Notes: generated from the letters alone by a model not told the origin. A stretch of 64,000 bases of DNA from Glossina fuscipes (GCF_014805625.2 NW_023998416.1:14018759-14082758), one strand, 5' to 3'; positions 23,455 through 36,477 are shown, numbered from the stretch's first letter. A program made the numbers and translations.

Positions 23455-23800
23455 TCTAAAATAATATGACCCATTTGGACCGTACGAGTCAATTTTTTGA
23501 ACCGTCTCCGATATAAAAAGTGAACCTTTATATATACTAAAATGATTTGATTTTGATGAAAATTGATCCGGAACAATAATGTGACGTAACAATTAATTAA
23601 ATAAAATTTGGAACAAGTAGGTTTGCTTTTTCGCTACCATTCCGGCAAGAAAAGAAAATTAAATATCCTAAATGTGGACCATATCAGTTCACGTTTTGAA
23701 CCAAGTTACGCATAAGCGTCTCTATTATCGCGAAAATAAATTAAGACTTGTATTGGGAAATGTTGTGTAAGGTATTTCAAAGCCCGACTATATTATTTTC
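23455..23800. repeat. probable interior fragments of the dispersed repeat
   Basis: Phrases such as GACCCATTTGGACCGTACGA, CAATTTTTTGAACCGTC and later AATGTGGACCATATCAG with TTTTGAACC recur in similar form in copy A. The head and the GTCCGTC block are absent, so orientation and limits are uncertain. Confidence 0.35.
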
Positions 23801-24714
23801 ACTTGTTTTTTTATAAAGCGGATATTCCTCCACTTACATTTTTTGTTTTTATCACGTTGCCGTTTGTGATGCATTCAGAAAGGCCGGTCTTATCAACCTA
23901 TAGAATAACGATGGCGGTGTAAGTGCTTCGAGATTAGAATATATGAACTGATAACCTTACATAAAATTAATTTTCCTTTGTTTTGATCAAATTGTGATAG
24001 TATCATCGTCTACTCGTATAACAACGATCATGTGCACCTCTAAAGTTACGTACATATATATACATAATTCTGGACAAAAGCTTATTAAATCCGTGTGCGG
24101 GTAATAATAAAATTACCTCCACAGTCGTGAAGCCACTATAAACAGCAAACTGTGATGGAATATTTGCATTTCGAAATACAAGTTGATTTTGAAATTGTTT
24201 TTGTATTTCGAATAATTCGTTTAAGCATACAGACGCACCCTCTTTTAAACATCACTCCGACCATCATCATCATCTAACATATTTAACAACAATGTTAGCC
24301 AACTATTTCCAACCCTTTTAGTAAATACAGAAAAATTCTTCTAAAGCGGGGAGGTTGTGAGTTTATTGAATATCTAAACGCTTGTTATTACCGTATATTT
24401 ATTTGAGTCATGTGATGGTATTTTGCATATATGGCATATAACCAAAAACAGGATTTACGGATTTTCTCCTAACAAAAGTGTATTTGACTATATAACTATT
24501 TAACTATAAACTTAAAACGCAGAGGGTAAAATTATTTTGGGTGTTTCTAGTACAAAACTATGATTGTCTTTTTTGTACTTAGACATTTTAATTTTTTCGA
24601 TAAAACAAAAAATATGTAAGCAAACCCTAAACCACTTTCTGAGAATTCTTTAAAAGCTAATATTGATAGCGTAAATACAGTTATTTTTTCCTATGTAAAG
24701 AAATTACTTGTTAG

Positions 24715-25290
24715 TTGGTTATTGGTATGTGAACAGTCCGGACTGAGGCTTGAAAGATCTATTGTACTCGCCCATGCTTCAGCCCTCCAGCTTTAGAATT
24801 CTTATTAGTACCCCCTTCTTTTTTAGTTCGGAACAGTCACGTAGGACATGAAGGGACGTTTCATTCGTTTCATGACAGAATCTGCATGAATCGGTATCAG
24901 AGATATTCCTGTTCGTGATCCGGTAAACGGTAAGTCGCTCATTCTAGTTCTAGTAGCTTACGTGCTGTACTAGTGGATTTTATAAATCTTTTCGCTTGCC
25001 TTTATCCCGCACTTTTTTCCCAATGGCTATCCGATTTAATTTTCGTGCATTTCATGTCCGCTGGCCTTTTGATACGCAACAGAAACGCTTTGAACCTATC
25101 ATTGTCTCTCGGGCACCTCCTTTAGTTAGGCACTCAGTCCTTTCGTTGCCTTCAGTACGCCGAATGGCGAAGTGCACATCATTGTGTTTGTACACCTTAT
25201 TCAAAATTTGGCGGCTCTCCAACACGCGTCTAGTTGTTCTTGCTTGCACTTTCAGCGGGAAGATTAGGGAAGCCTATCCTTAATAAATTC
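24715..25290 (-). mobile_element. decayed LINE 3' fragment: RNase H plus CCHC knuckle
   Basis: The minus strand, with frame changes, reads like the C-terminal end of an RNase-H-bearing LINE polyprotein. At 25052-25249 the segment SRQILNKVYKHNDVHFAI is followed by EGNERTECLTKGGA (EGNE at 25142-25153). This is the place of the conserved GNExAD motif, with the catalytic Asp replaced by Glu and the preceding WVPGH lost. Then ARKLLELE, and at 24833-24886 a zinc knuckle CRFCHETNETSLHVLRDC with spacing C-x2-C-x9-H-x4-C. Such an RNase H then CCHC tail is known from I, R1 and LOA-type non-LTR elements. Stops and frameshifts are numerous. The reverse transcriptase part is absent. Exact clade unknown. 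Confidence 0.75.
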
Positions 25291-26903
25291 AGTATATTAT
25301 TATCCCAACAAGCGTCAGCGTTTGGGATAAATTTTCAAGGAAATATTATACTCATTTACCATAAATACTTCAAAGTCAAAGGCCAGCAAATTGTTTGCTA
25401 ACAGGAAAACTCAAGATGCCAAAGTAATTGCAATTAATCATTTTAAAGCTAAAGTGTATTACTTTCAACAATAAACTAAACATATATAAATAAATTACAT
25501 GAAGAGATTTGAGAAAATTCCTTCAACGAAATCTTCATAAAAAAGCAATCTGCGATAGACACGTTATGTACATAAGCGTACGATCTTTTGACACAAAGAA
25601 AACTGCTTTAACTAAAAAGGCATATGCTTAGTACCTAAGTAAGTACATAAAGTGCATTCCATCTTTTGCGTTTGTTAGCAAGAAAATCATTTCGAGCAAA
25701 ATCCAATTTAATTTCATAACAAGTAATAAAAGGTAATATTTTTGTGAGATAGCAATTTGAATACGAATTTGTCTTATGATGGTCTAAAAGAATCATCAAA
25801 TACTCTTTTTAGGCATTCTGGTGACTTACAAGTAAATCCTGTTGCCCGCTTGTTAAAGATTCATGTTAAGCATACAAGACAAAATGTTGGGAGGCTTAAG
25901 AACAAACTTAGAATAAATAAAACAAGTTGCATTTTATGATACGGACATAATATAGTGCTGCTCATAGCAGCTCCATGCTGCTGATATTCAGTAAATGTGA
26001 ACAAGTGAGGAAATTGTTTATTAAATTACAATTTTTTGTTAGGGATGGAAAACCGAGAAACAACATTTTTATACTCTATAATTTCAGGTGGGTGCGGCTG
26101 CTTTTTCACTTTGACGTTTGTCTGTTGTACATTTTACGAGCGATTAGCAACACATCCAGAAAGGGAAGGTGTTCTCGGTTGTGTTGGACTGTGGGCGTGT
26201 CCTTTGATCGATTTGTCAAATTTTTAATACGTCCAAGAGCCTTACACTGTTCCTGGCATATTTTGAAACCGATAGTTGCACTTCTGCTTCATCAAGCTTT
26301 CTAATTCCCAAGGGGGAACGGCTGCCAAAACGGAAATAATAACTAATTTTTAATATAAAGTCTACAATGTCTAGGGACACCCAGTTCACAAGCTTCACAT
26401 TTTCAGCGAGGAAGAGCGGGCGAAAGATAGAGAACCTAATCTACAGCAACCGCTTTAATTGCCTAATTTCAGAAATCGTCAATGTAAAACGTATTCAAGT
26501 TTTGACTGTTTTTCATTTTATTTACTTTTCATTGCGTTCACTGTCGTTGCCCGCTTTAGTTTAATTTTTGTCATATTCAAAGACTAAACCATAATTTTTC
26601 GATTTATTGTTCGGTCACACGTAAAAATATATAAACTTTTTTACAATATTGCTCTCTATTGTTATTATTTGTCAAAAGTATACGTTTTTGACAGCTTTTA
26701 ATTTTAGAAATGAAAAAACGTAAAGTTTTATAAAAAAAAAAAAAAAAAAAAAATAGATTGAAAATGAATTTAAACCTTTTGCCAACCAACAACAGCTTCG
26801 ATGCACCGAGACATCCTACATCGCTGTAGGTATTACATAAGTTCGTTTGGTTGAGTTTTTCGCTTGTCACAGTCAGATCTAATTAGTCATCGCTCTCTTA
26901 TTA
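25291..26903. other. AT-rich stretch with unexplained open frames
   Basis: No gene was recognised. A plus-strand frame at 25757-25939 is coding-like (for example VARLLKIHVKHTRQNVGRLK) but has no ATG start and no known family. At 26080-26230 two overlapping plus frames are open after an acceptor-like ATAATTTCAG, and the minus frame 26216-26398 is open as well. GC is raised there, and this may be another old mobile-element remnant. An A22 run lies at 26732-26753. Confidence 0.4.
26732..26753 (+). repeat. A22 homopolymer
   Basis: Twenty-two consecutive A. It lies about 150 bases left of the deleted mariner copy. Confidence 0.9.
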
Positions 26904-27583
26904 TTAGGTGTTTGCTAAAATTTCGATCATTCTTTCATTGAGAAAAATTGCTACACTGTGCATTCACCAAAATAGTTTCTATGGAAACCACATGGCGATA
27001 TCAGGTTAATTCGTTGGGCAGCGATCCATCCATCTACCCATTTTCACATTTCTTCAACTTTGCGGATATGCGTGCCAACCAAGCCACAATGCACCGACGT
27101 GAGCAAGCGATGATAAGGATACGCCAGGCCTGTTGACTACGCTGGGTGTGTCAGGCTGTTTATTGCCATTGACGTCAAAATTACTTTTAAATCTTTGGAA
27201 CCAATATCGATAATTGGGATATGATGGAGCAGCATTGCCAGAAGCATCTGAACATGTTTGCTGGCCATTGGCAGCAGATTTCTTCAAATAAACAATCAAA
27301 GTAACGAATTTGGAAAAGGAAGAGCTTGGATCGCTCCATGATTAGCATCGGTGTACGTTGAATAACTAAATAATATTAAATGGAAAAGTTTTATTTTAGG
27401 TCGAGGAAGGTCCAAATTGTCGAATTCAACCGTGTACATTATCATATTTACCTGTAGAAGTCGCTGAACAACATATTTGCAAATACCTCACGCTATTTGA
27501 GAAAATAGCGCAATTTAAAATGTCTATCTGAAATTATAGTTAATTTACTTGTGTAGTGGGTAACTAATTTGTATGGCAACCTT
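26904..27583 (-). mobile_element. internally deleted mariner-family element
   Basis: On the minus strand the N-terminal part of a mariner transposase is visible at about 27180-27335: FVTLIVYLKKSAANGQQ and then YWFQRFKSNFDVN, the end of the DNA-binding domain. Without the catalytic core, the reading passes directly, in another frame, into text of the C-terminus near 26960-27110: HIRKVEEM, a stop, then KWVDGWIAAQ. About 200 or more residues, including all catalytic Asp motifs, are gone, so the copy could only move with help. Candidate ends: TTAGGTGTTTGC after a TA (26902-26903) on the left, and AAAGGTTGCC after a TA (27584-27585) on the right. Their match is weak, so the ends are provisional. 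The total of about 680 bases fits a 1.3 kb mariner with a 0.6 kb deletion. Confidence 0.7.
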
Positions 27584-28730
27584 TACCAGTCTCAGTCAGA
27601 TCAAGGCGGACAATCTATGTACGAGATGTTCTCCGAATTGACAAGTGGTGTTGTCATCAAATAACTCCATCAACTTACCATTCTCAACTAAATGAATTAA
27701 ATATAGGGTCACAGTTAAAAGACGTATTATTTGCTAAAGACTGAGCAAATAACTGAACTCTCTAACCAGCATTTTTATTGCTGCAAATATTTCCAAATTT
27801 TTTCGATTCCAAATTAAAGCGCCCATCTTTCAACTTTTAAAAAAATTTTCGAACATCATCAAGATTTCCCTTTGGTATACTCTATCATTGCTTGCTTTTT
27901 CCTCCTTTTCAAATTCTCTTTCTTCCTCTTCTTTCATTACTATTCCCCCAGTAATTTTCTCTTATTAAAAGCTTTTTTGCTGATATCCATCCCATCTGTT
28001 GCAAATTGTCATCTTATTATATATGAAGTTATTGTCATTAACACCCGCAAAGTACTTTCATCCGTTAATAAAAATAATTTATCATATTGTTCCGCTATAC
28101 CGCACATTCATTGTTTATCATATCTGATATAATTTTGCAAAATTTTATTTTTTCTAAAACAAATATATCGACTGTACAGTAGACTATTTGTAAAGCCTAT
28201 ACTTTCAGCCCGAATTACATAGCACAGTGAATGATCAGTTGTTGATTTGTTAAATTTTGCGAAAAAAGAAGAAGAATAACAACAATATATATTTGATCAA
28301 ATAGTAAGGAAGCCTTTGTAACTGTCATTACACCGCCGCTATTATGTGTATCGGCCATGTAATTTTTATACGAAAGTGATTTTTATTGCATCGTTCATGG
28401 CACTATCGAATCGAATGAGAAAGACTTTGCCGGATTTGGTGATACGCCGATTCAATTGCTAAAGAGTTTAAGCTATATTTTGCTTTAAAGATGAGATGAA
28501 GAGCTGCGAAGCTCTAAAAATGATGATAATGAGGGGAAAGTTTATGAAATGTTTCAGGATATAACCGAAATCAAGCAGGTTTGTATACCTTAGGAATAAC
28601 TTTTCGTAAGAAAAAAAGAGTGAAGAGAAATTTTGCACACACACTATTATAGTTATAGTTGGCTATGAAATTTTTCATATTCCGTTAGGTCTCCTTGAAC
28701 TGACAATTGCGCGAACAAATCAAATTTCAG

Positions 28731-28786
28731 ATACTTGTCGAAGTATTCGCCGCTTAACAATGCGAAACAAGTTTGCGTCGTCTATG
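28731..28786 (+). CDS. possible 56-base internal exon, weak
   Basis: An acceptor-like AAATTTCAG (28722-28730) and a good donor ATG|GTGAGC (GT at 28787-28788) bracket 56 bases that stay open in two frames. One gives TCRSIRRLTMRNKFASSM, and this frame remains open for about 40 codons upstream as well. The codon use is coding-like, but the polypyrimidine tract is poor and no protein is recognised. A chance pairing of splice-like signals is quite possible. Confidence 0.2.
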
Positions 28787-30302
28787 GTGAGCAACTAAAG
28801 GGAAGCTATTGTAATTTGTTGAATGCATTTGTTCGTTTTAACATACATTGAATTTTCATTTAAAATGCATGGAATTTTTTAACAAATAGTATATAGAACT
28901 TTTTTTCGTCATAAAATTTTTATGTAAATTATTGAAGTTTCTACTTGTTTGCTCTACACGTCAGTATATTCTCCTTTGCAAACACATTTTTCATTGGTTG
29001 GCAATATAAAGAATGCTGCTCCACTAAAAAATGTAATACGAATAAAAATTAAATATGTGCATACATTGTGGATACAATAAATATAAATTACAATATAAAC
29101 AGCATTTCTTGAAGCACAGATAGGAAATATCAAACTATAACGCGAGTTATGTTTTGCTCATCTATTCATTTTGCGTGGAAGCGCTAAATTCACGGAATTC
29201 AATTCAAGAATATTCAATTGTATCTCGAAAACCTGCCATTTACAAATCGTAGTATGCCGAGCACGGGAATTAGTTGGAAATCTTGGGCACCTCGACAAAC
29301 GATTCATTTTTCCTTAAAAAGAAAAAGTGCGTCCATCGATTTTTGCAATTCTTCTGAAGTTTACTTTTTGAAGGGATAATTTTTACATTAACTCGCAACA
29401 ATAGCCGGGCAGATAAGAATTCCGATTAACTGGTCAATGTTCACGGATTCAAATTTCAGTGCGCTAGAGTTTACTTCACTCGTAGCTGTAGTGAGTGGTA
29501 CAACATTTACCGATTGGAAACAGTTCCATTGGGCTGCAGACATCTCTCTATTGCTTTCCCTTTCTTCACTTCTTCTGCCGTCACCGTGTTACACGAAGAG
29601 AGGACATTCCCTGAGTAATGTTGCCAAAGAAAAAAAAAAAAAAAATTATCAAGGGACAGACGCATAGATAGAATAATACACAGAGGCAATTAGGATAGAA
29701 GATGAAGAACTTTTAATATTTCGCTGGGGCCAATGATTCAAGCTTTTGTAGACGAAATGATAAAATTAATGTATTTTCGTTTGCTTTTCTTCCCAGCATA
29801 AAAATTACCAAATATAGGTACAGGACAATTTAGCCATGTGACTGCACATGTATATGTGTTTCGTATTCACATCATCCGTGATGAACTCTTTCCTCTGTAA
29901 TAAAAATGCAACAGAACATAAAACAGTAGTTTCCGACCGAACAGATATTATTCAACGGAAATTGACACTGCTTGCTCAGCGAAAAAACGGAATTTGTGAA
30001 GATATTTGTCATTTTCAATTCGATAAACAATAATTTTTTAAAAGCTCTATACATGCTATGAGCGTATGTACACATGAATCTATAAATATATATGTGCATA
30101 TGTTTCTAAATTTAAACAATAAAATGTTTACTTCTGCACATATGTACATTTATTATTATGAATGACTGTTTAGCAGCCATTTTCTATCCGCGGCGATATA
30201 CATATGTGCACAATACATATGTATATACATATATTTATACAAAAGAGCAACAATCATTCTCCGATTTCCTAAAAAAATTCCCAAATATGGTATGATGCTT
30301 TA

Positions 30303-30566
30303 TTATACCCTACGCCACTTATGGTAAGCATATCCTATGGTATGTATGCAGGTGTGTAAAAGATTCAAAACAACATATGTATGTAAGTGTTTGGTAAAAT
30401 CGTTTCTGACAATCCAGCGCACCGGCAACGAGTTTTCTATCTCGGAATTATTTTGTTTTTTTGCTTTTTTGCAATACGTTTCTGAACATACTGCAGGCGA
30501 TGTGCAATTGCAGGCTGTAACAACTCCAGCCTTATCACACGTAGTCTTGTTTGGCCATATTTCCAT
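30303..30566 (-). CDS. Cys-rich small ORF overlapping a repeat head
   Basis: An 87-codon minus-strand frame from ATG to TAA. Its first 37 residues are coding-like and Cys-rich (TTCDKAGVVTACNC, then AVCSETYCKK), with five Cys in about 23 residues. The C-terminal third runs into the repeat-head-like sequence at 30291-30312, so the true end of any gene would lie earlier. There is no signal peptide, which argues against a secreted disulfide protein unless an upstream exon supplies one. No family is recognised and the start context is unremarkable. Confidence 0.2.
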   Translation of the reverse strand: MEIWPNKTTCDKAGVVTACNCTSPAVCSETYCKKAKKQNNSEIENSLPVRWIVRNDFTKHLHTYVVLNLLHTCIHTIGYAYHKWRRV

Positions 30567-32072
30567 TCGAGACTTTTATTTTGGAGCTATTGCTCGTCAA
30601 CAAAATTTTTAAGCACTCACTGTTCAAATAATGCGTGGGTTATGTCCGGGTTCATAGGGAGTATGTTTACGCTTTGCATCAAGTGCAGTTGTTGTGGGCG
30701 ACTAACCTGGTTTTGGTAATTTGATCAGCTGTTTTTGTTATATTACGCTTTCGGCTGCGTTAGCAATGAAGAGTTCGGTGTCGCTATTGTTTGCATCATC
30801 GTTAACAATGACATTTTGTTTTCATGCCGTTATGACTTTGTTCTGTTTACCTTTGCTGTTATTTCTTTTTGGATGTAAAAAATTAGTTGTCACTAGAGTT
30901 TGATTTCGGTTTTACGTTATTAACACTCCGATGTGCAAATTTGATTTTTCGATTACTTTTTTTTTTTAAAACTTATATTTCATTACCCTGCACAGTTAGG
31001 ATGTCTTAAACTTTATTTCAAATATTATTTGCTGATAATTCATTTCAATGTATTGCGCTTTTGTGAACGTTAAATAATAGACAACGGAGTTACAAAAAGT
31101 AAGAATAGGGTAAATGCGTCTACATTCTACACTTATATTGCAAGAATGAGACAAGCGGGTCCAAGTTGGGTTCCTTCGCGTAAAACAACTTTTGCGATGA
31201 TTCAATTGATTCATTATGGCAAGGAGAGGAAAGGCTCTGCATAACAATGTAAAATGTAATGATCAACGTGACGTATAGTCTTTTTATAAACTCTTCCGCG
31301 TCGAACACTCGCCATCATAATACCTCTCATGTTGGCTGCAGTATTGCAGTGGCTCAACAGTTAATCGCAAACTCAGGAATTTCGATTTACGCTGTGAGTT
31401 CATGGGCATGCTATTATTATCTCTTGTCATTTCGACTTGAATGGATAAATACGTCGAGTGTTTCGAAAACTGCATTAGCAGTTACTGAGCGGGTGCCCTG
31501 AAAAATGTATTCGGTTAAATGTTTATTGTATTTGCTCCTAGAATTTATATGGTCACGATTTGTTTTTCTACGTTTATAGCTTTGTCGAGACACATTTAAT
31601 TTTTCCGAAAAACAAAAGAACTGAAGAGAAACTGTTTTATAATAAGTGTAAGGAGATAATATATCGCAAGAATAGGTTATAAATCAAGGCGACAAGTATT
31701 TCGTAGAGCGCACAAAAGCTAACCTGAATTTCATTTATTTTCATTCATGGTAGAAGTTTTTGCAAATTACATGAATTACCTTAAAATATATTTAAAATAA
31801 TGGCGTAAAAAATCATTTATGTTACTAAAATACTTTTTTACTATTATATTCTCTGCTTAACAAGCTAATTATCAGCATTATTATGTTGGGCATAGAAAGA
31901 GATATTCATTGCGAGATTCTATTTTATACATTATAGCGAATGAAAACCGTATCTGATGTTCGTATGAGAAAAATGGGAAAAACAAAAGACAATGAAAGGA
32001 ATGAAAGGCAGCAAAAAAAATATTGTTTCATTGCCAGTTTATTGTATGCTGAACGAGAGTGTTTTTCTTTTC

Positions 32073-32090
32073 TTTTTTTTTTTTTTTTTT
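32073..32090 (+). repeat. T18 homopolymer
   Basis: Eighteen consecutive T after a short TTTTC-rich tract. Confidence 0.9.
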
Positions 32091-34196
32091 GCCTGTTAAA
32101 GCAGAACAAATGACAAAAGACCGTAAAAGCATGAAAATATACATTAAATAAAAATTCATGAAGTGTGCAAGTCTGTCTTTTTATACCCATTATCATTATC
32201 CGCATTAGCAAACTGGTTAAATAAGTTTTTCGCAGCTTCGATGGACTGCACAAATCGCAGTCTGCATTGCGAACTAAATATTTGAAGGGAAATACGAGCT
32301 CAATTAATCTCCCAACATTAATATCGGAACAAAACAACGTAGCTTATGTTTCTTTCGAGACCTGCTTACTGGATTGCTTACTGGCAATTTCAGTATGTTA
32401 ACCTAAAATGTGAAAACCCAAGGCAGCGAAAGTGGAGAATATACTGCAAATAATTGAGAACATTGCAACAAGGTGCAATTAGGGTTGTTGCCCGGACCAA
32501 GGGTTGATCAAGCTTACCTGGAAGCTTTTCAAAGCAGATGGAACCTTCACTAAGCCTTAGGGTCTTAGGTCGATCTGCTTTTGCTGGTATTGTTCAAGGT
32601 ATATTGAATTGCAAGTTCTTCGGGATATCGTAAATACTTTGGATTGTTGTTTTTATTGCAAATACAATTGTTTTCCTAAGTTTCCACTTAAAAATTGTCT
32701 TACGTAACTTTTATATAAACCGTTTATTATGAAAGTGATGCAAATTGACTAAAAAACAAAAATATGAAGATAAGCTGTAACTATAGAAAAAACCTAATAT
32801 GATTTTCTTATCTGTACACAATTTATAACCAAACAAAATCCGATTCCATAGTACTTAGAACATGAAAGCTTTAGCTATTAACTGAAACGTTGACAGTGCT
32901 GCGACTTCATCTTAGTTATTTGAAACTCAAGTTGAAAACGCCCAAGGGTGTAGAAAATTTTGCAGAAAGATGCAGACTTGGCTGTAAATAATCTGAAAAA
33001 ATATCGTTAGCAGCGTCAAACGCATATGATACGTTGGAGATGATTCCGTTTGTAATTATCAAAAAAGCTTTTATCTGAGCTGAAGAGATGCAGTCTACGT
33101 GAATTTCTAAACTTTTGAGAATAGTTTTGTATATTGTATTGAAAATAGTTAAAATGCCATGCAACTCATGACAAAGTCAGTTTATTGGCAGAGAAGTCCA
33201 ATGCCCACGTTAGCTTGCCACAAACATTATGCGATGTAACACTATTGGGCTTTTTACTTTAGGGTTGCAGCATTGGATTACTCCAATAAACCACGATTCG
33301 TTGACAGTGCTCACGGTATTGGTAAAATAATACCAGCTATATGTATGGAGAAGTGGCAAAAACGGATGTCCTAGGATTGAATCTTTACGGAAGCCCAGAG
33401 AAGGTCATATACATGAAATAATTTTTAGATGAAAATGACACGAACCAATAACTGAAAGAAGAAAAAATTCCTGTTGGTATCTGCTACCGTTTAGTTTTTT
33501 ATTCCAAACTACAAGAGACAACAATCATTTGACCCTATATACGATCCTATATATAAAAAAGGCAATCTATAACTTTTGTATATCGGTTTTTTACAAAGTC
33601 ATGGTAAATTTTGTGCTAGACTAACTTTACATAAATATTTAGAATTGATTTTAGCTAGATGGCGAACATCATAACATACGTAACATATAAGTATGTATGC
33701 GTTTAGGATGAAGATGTCCGTCAACTATATTAAGGTTCAAACAAAGAAGCTCGTCTTCGCGTTGAGCCGCTTCTAGTCAACTCATCAAGTTATATGTTGT
33801 TGATTTCTTGGCTTCCAGGGGAAGAAGAAAATCTGATTCCAATTAACTGAAGGCAATTTGTTGAAATTGCTTAAAAGATGCAGAAGCGAGCTAAATTTTA
33901 ACTTTTCGATTTCGTTATGCGACTTTGCACGAACACTGTCATCAAATTTGGCATTTGAGATGGAATATTATCTTTGGTGGACAAGAATGTAACCAGCTTA
34001 GGCGATTTTCTGCGTGCAAAATACGAAACAGCAAAAACTTATTATTATGTACTTATGTAATAAATACTAAGTATGTAAAAATTAAAGTAGAAAGAAGAAG
34101 AAAGTCTCGCGTTAGCGAAAAACTCGGATATTTTACGATTATTTTCGCTTCACTAAGATGACTTTATACACTTGAAAAGGATCGTGGCAATAAAAA

Positions 34197-34400
34197 ATGC
34201 CGCGTCCAAATGGTAATTGTTGCTATTCATATGTCGTCTTATCTGAGTATTTTCGTGCTTATCAGCCAAGCAATGAGATACACCTCACAAAATTCACTAA
34301 AATCTGTGCAATCCATTGCCAAGCGCCTTATTACCGAATGTCGATTTCTTTTCACGTTGCTTGTGGCAAAAACTTCTTCGCCCGGTTGGCTAGCTTTTGA
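34197..34400 (+). CDS. small ORF in a region open in two frames, unidentified
   Basis: ATG preceded by AAAA (favourable fly context) opens 67 codons; the +1 frame is also open, over 34210-34440. The first reads MPRPNGNCCYSYVVLSEYF and is Cys- and Tyr-rich. The second is more hydrophobic (SSYLSIFVLISQAM). No domain was recognised in either. Double openness usually means locally low stop-codon density rather than two genes. Confidence 0.18.
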   Translation: MPRPNGNCCYSYVVLSEYFRAYQPSNEIHLTKFTKICAIHCQAPYYRMSISFHVACGKNFFARLASF

Positions 34401-34697
34401 TGATATTGTTTATATGCAATGCTATCTCGTTGCAGTTTAAATAACATCTGTGCGATGACATAAAAATGGAAAGAATTTAATTTACGGATTACGTGCTTCA
34501 TGCCATTTAAAATGTTTTATATGCTCTGTTCACATAAAAGCACACATTGTGTAACATAAAGAGTGAAGAGGACCAACAATACCATAAACCGTTTATTCTA
34601 AGCTTTTTGATATTGTCGTTGTTGCTATGATGGCAGTTGGGTTAGTTGATTTGTGTACATCCACGAATTTTTATATAAGTTGTTGTTATTTAAACTC

Positions 34698-34717
34698 AAA
34701 AAAAAAAAAAAAAAAAA
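34698..34717 (+). repeat. A20 homopolymer
   Basis: Twenty consecutive A without a recognisable retroposed body next to it. Confidence 0.9.
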
Positions 34718-36477
34718 CAAACTAAGTGCCCTCAGATTAGTGAAATTTTGTAATCTGATATGAATGCACAAATGGACATGCATGGATGCTTACAACTACA
34801 CGGATAAGCATATGTGATGTGAGCAAATCGTGGTGTTTGTTCTATTTGCAACAAATCCGAGATTCCAATGGTAATCATTGCATTGCATTAAACATTACTA
34901 CTAATTAACATATAAAATCAGTTTTTAATAAATATTTGCATTTATTTTGTGCGTAGCGCACAGAAAACTTCTACAGCTTGAGGTAAATATCATCAGACAT
35001 CAGATTGCAATTTTGAGTAGTTACTCGATTCTTGTACAAATAGGAGACAAATGAAAAATTCGTGCTGAAAATGGGCCAAATCGGTCAAACGGCACGCCTA
35101 CTCAATTTCACACTATTTTTTCTTTTTTTTTTTTCAAAAACTATGTAACGTGCATTAGCAAGCTTCAAAAACTACATAAAATACATAAAATCTTGGTCAG
35201 TTTCACATTTGCAATGCATCTAAACATGTCCTTCTGTTCGTCTGCCAACTGTGTAGTGTCTGTGTGTGTGTAACCGTTCACCCGTTTGCAAAAGAATTTG
35301 GAAATGACGCAAACTTTTCAAAGAACTCGACTACAACGCCCACACGGCTATGCGACTGAAGCTTCTATTTTGAAAATAGAGAAAATCCGATTCGTTCCAT
35401 TTTGTAGAGCGTGAAAGTTTAGTTCTGCTACTCTTTTCCCTGGTTCCGGATAACGGTGATAGGTATAGAAATTCGGCCACGATCGAATATAATTTTCTTA
35501 CTACTACGTAGTGCTTTGCCACAAACTAGGCTACAATCAGCCTTCGACTTGATCGTAGTTAACGAGCAACTGTGCGACTTTCATGTAGGCGTGGGAGCAG
35601 GCAATTCTCGAAACCGAATCGAACCCATGATTCTTGACGTTTATTCTCTTTGATGATTATTATCATTATTCGGTTCTTTTACACGTTTTTCCTTCGAAGC
35701 ACTTCCAGTCTTTATTACGCCAATCAGGTCGAGTTGTATCGGATGAAAAGTAGATATTATATTGAATGCTTTTGTTTGTGCTGCATCCAGTAAAATACTG
35801 TTGAATTAACTTAAACACTGGCATGATTCATTGCTATTGTTTATACAGATATAAATACTAATGCCATATTGTTATAATAAATGCTAATGTAACATTATCT
35901 TATATATATGGGGAATATTATAATATTAAATGACTATGATTATGTTAAATTACCTAGAAACACAAATAAGTTTTAAAAATGTATGGTAACGACTGCAATA
36001 GCTATATGTACCTGTACGAAGGCTACATTAACAATTGTGAGAATTTGGATTGATTGATTGAAGAAAGGTTTGCTTTTACTTTTCTTATTAATGCAGCTCA
36101 ATATCATCCTTCATAGGCAGGTAATGTGTGAAGCGCTTCTTGATACGATTTTTAGTTCAGCAATGTAATGCAAACTATATATGCTCAACTACATTTAGAC
36201 ACGTACATGCAAATGCAACCATTGTGTTCAATAAGAGAGTTGCTTTGCTTCTAAGGATAATAAAAATGACTGTAAGCGGGATGAAGTGAGAAATAGAAAT
36301 ATCGATATAACTTAAGTAAGCAGAAGCAGTCAGTTATTCCAAAACTTATCTGCTATGTTATGAATATTAACGTTAAAAAAAAGTGGTAATACGGTAAGCA
36401 TTACATACATAGATGCATAGAATGGTATAAAGTTACACATAACACAGATGCATAAACGCAATTGTCCTTTTTTGTAG

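Larger units (their letters stand above)
27584..36477. other. long AT-rich stretch, few weak gene candidates
   Basis: Apart from the candidates listed separately (28731-28786, 30303-30566, 34197-34400) no gene was recognised. It holds a T18 run at 32073-32090 and an A20 run at 34698-34717. A repeat-head-like TATTATACCCTACGCCACTT is at 30291-30312. Degraded repeat text lies around 35060-35260 (ATGGGCCAAATCGGTCAAAC and AACATGTCCTTCTGTTCGTC). The minus frame at 31924-32337 (137 codons) is Phe- and Lys-rich low-complexity sequence, probably chance. Confidence 0.5.

Noticed and set aside
26080..26300. Acceptor followed by two open plus frames
   Set aside because: No fitting donor, the minus strand is open as well, and neither frame resembles a known family.
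31924..32337. 137-codon minus-strand frame
   Set aside because: Low-complexity Lys- and Phe-rich text, crossing a T18 run; expected by chance in such DNA.
35615..35626. tRNA B-box-like sequence (GGGTTCGATTCGG on the minus strand)
   Set aside because: The bases flanking the loop do not form a T-arm stem and no A box or acceptor stem fits upstream.
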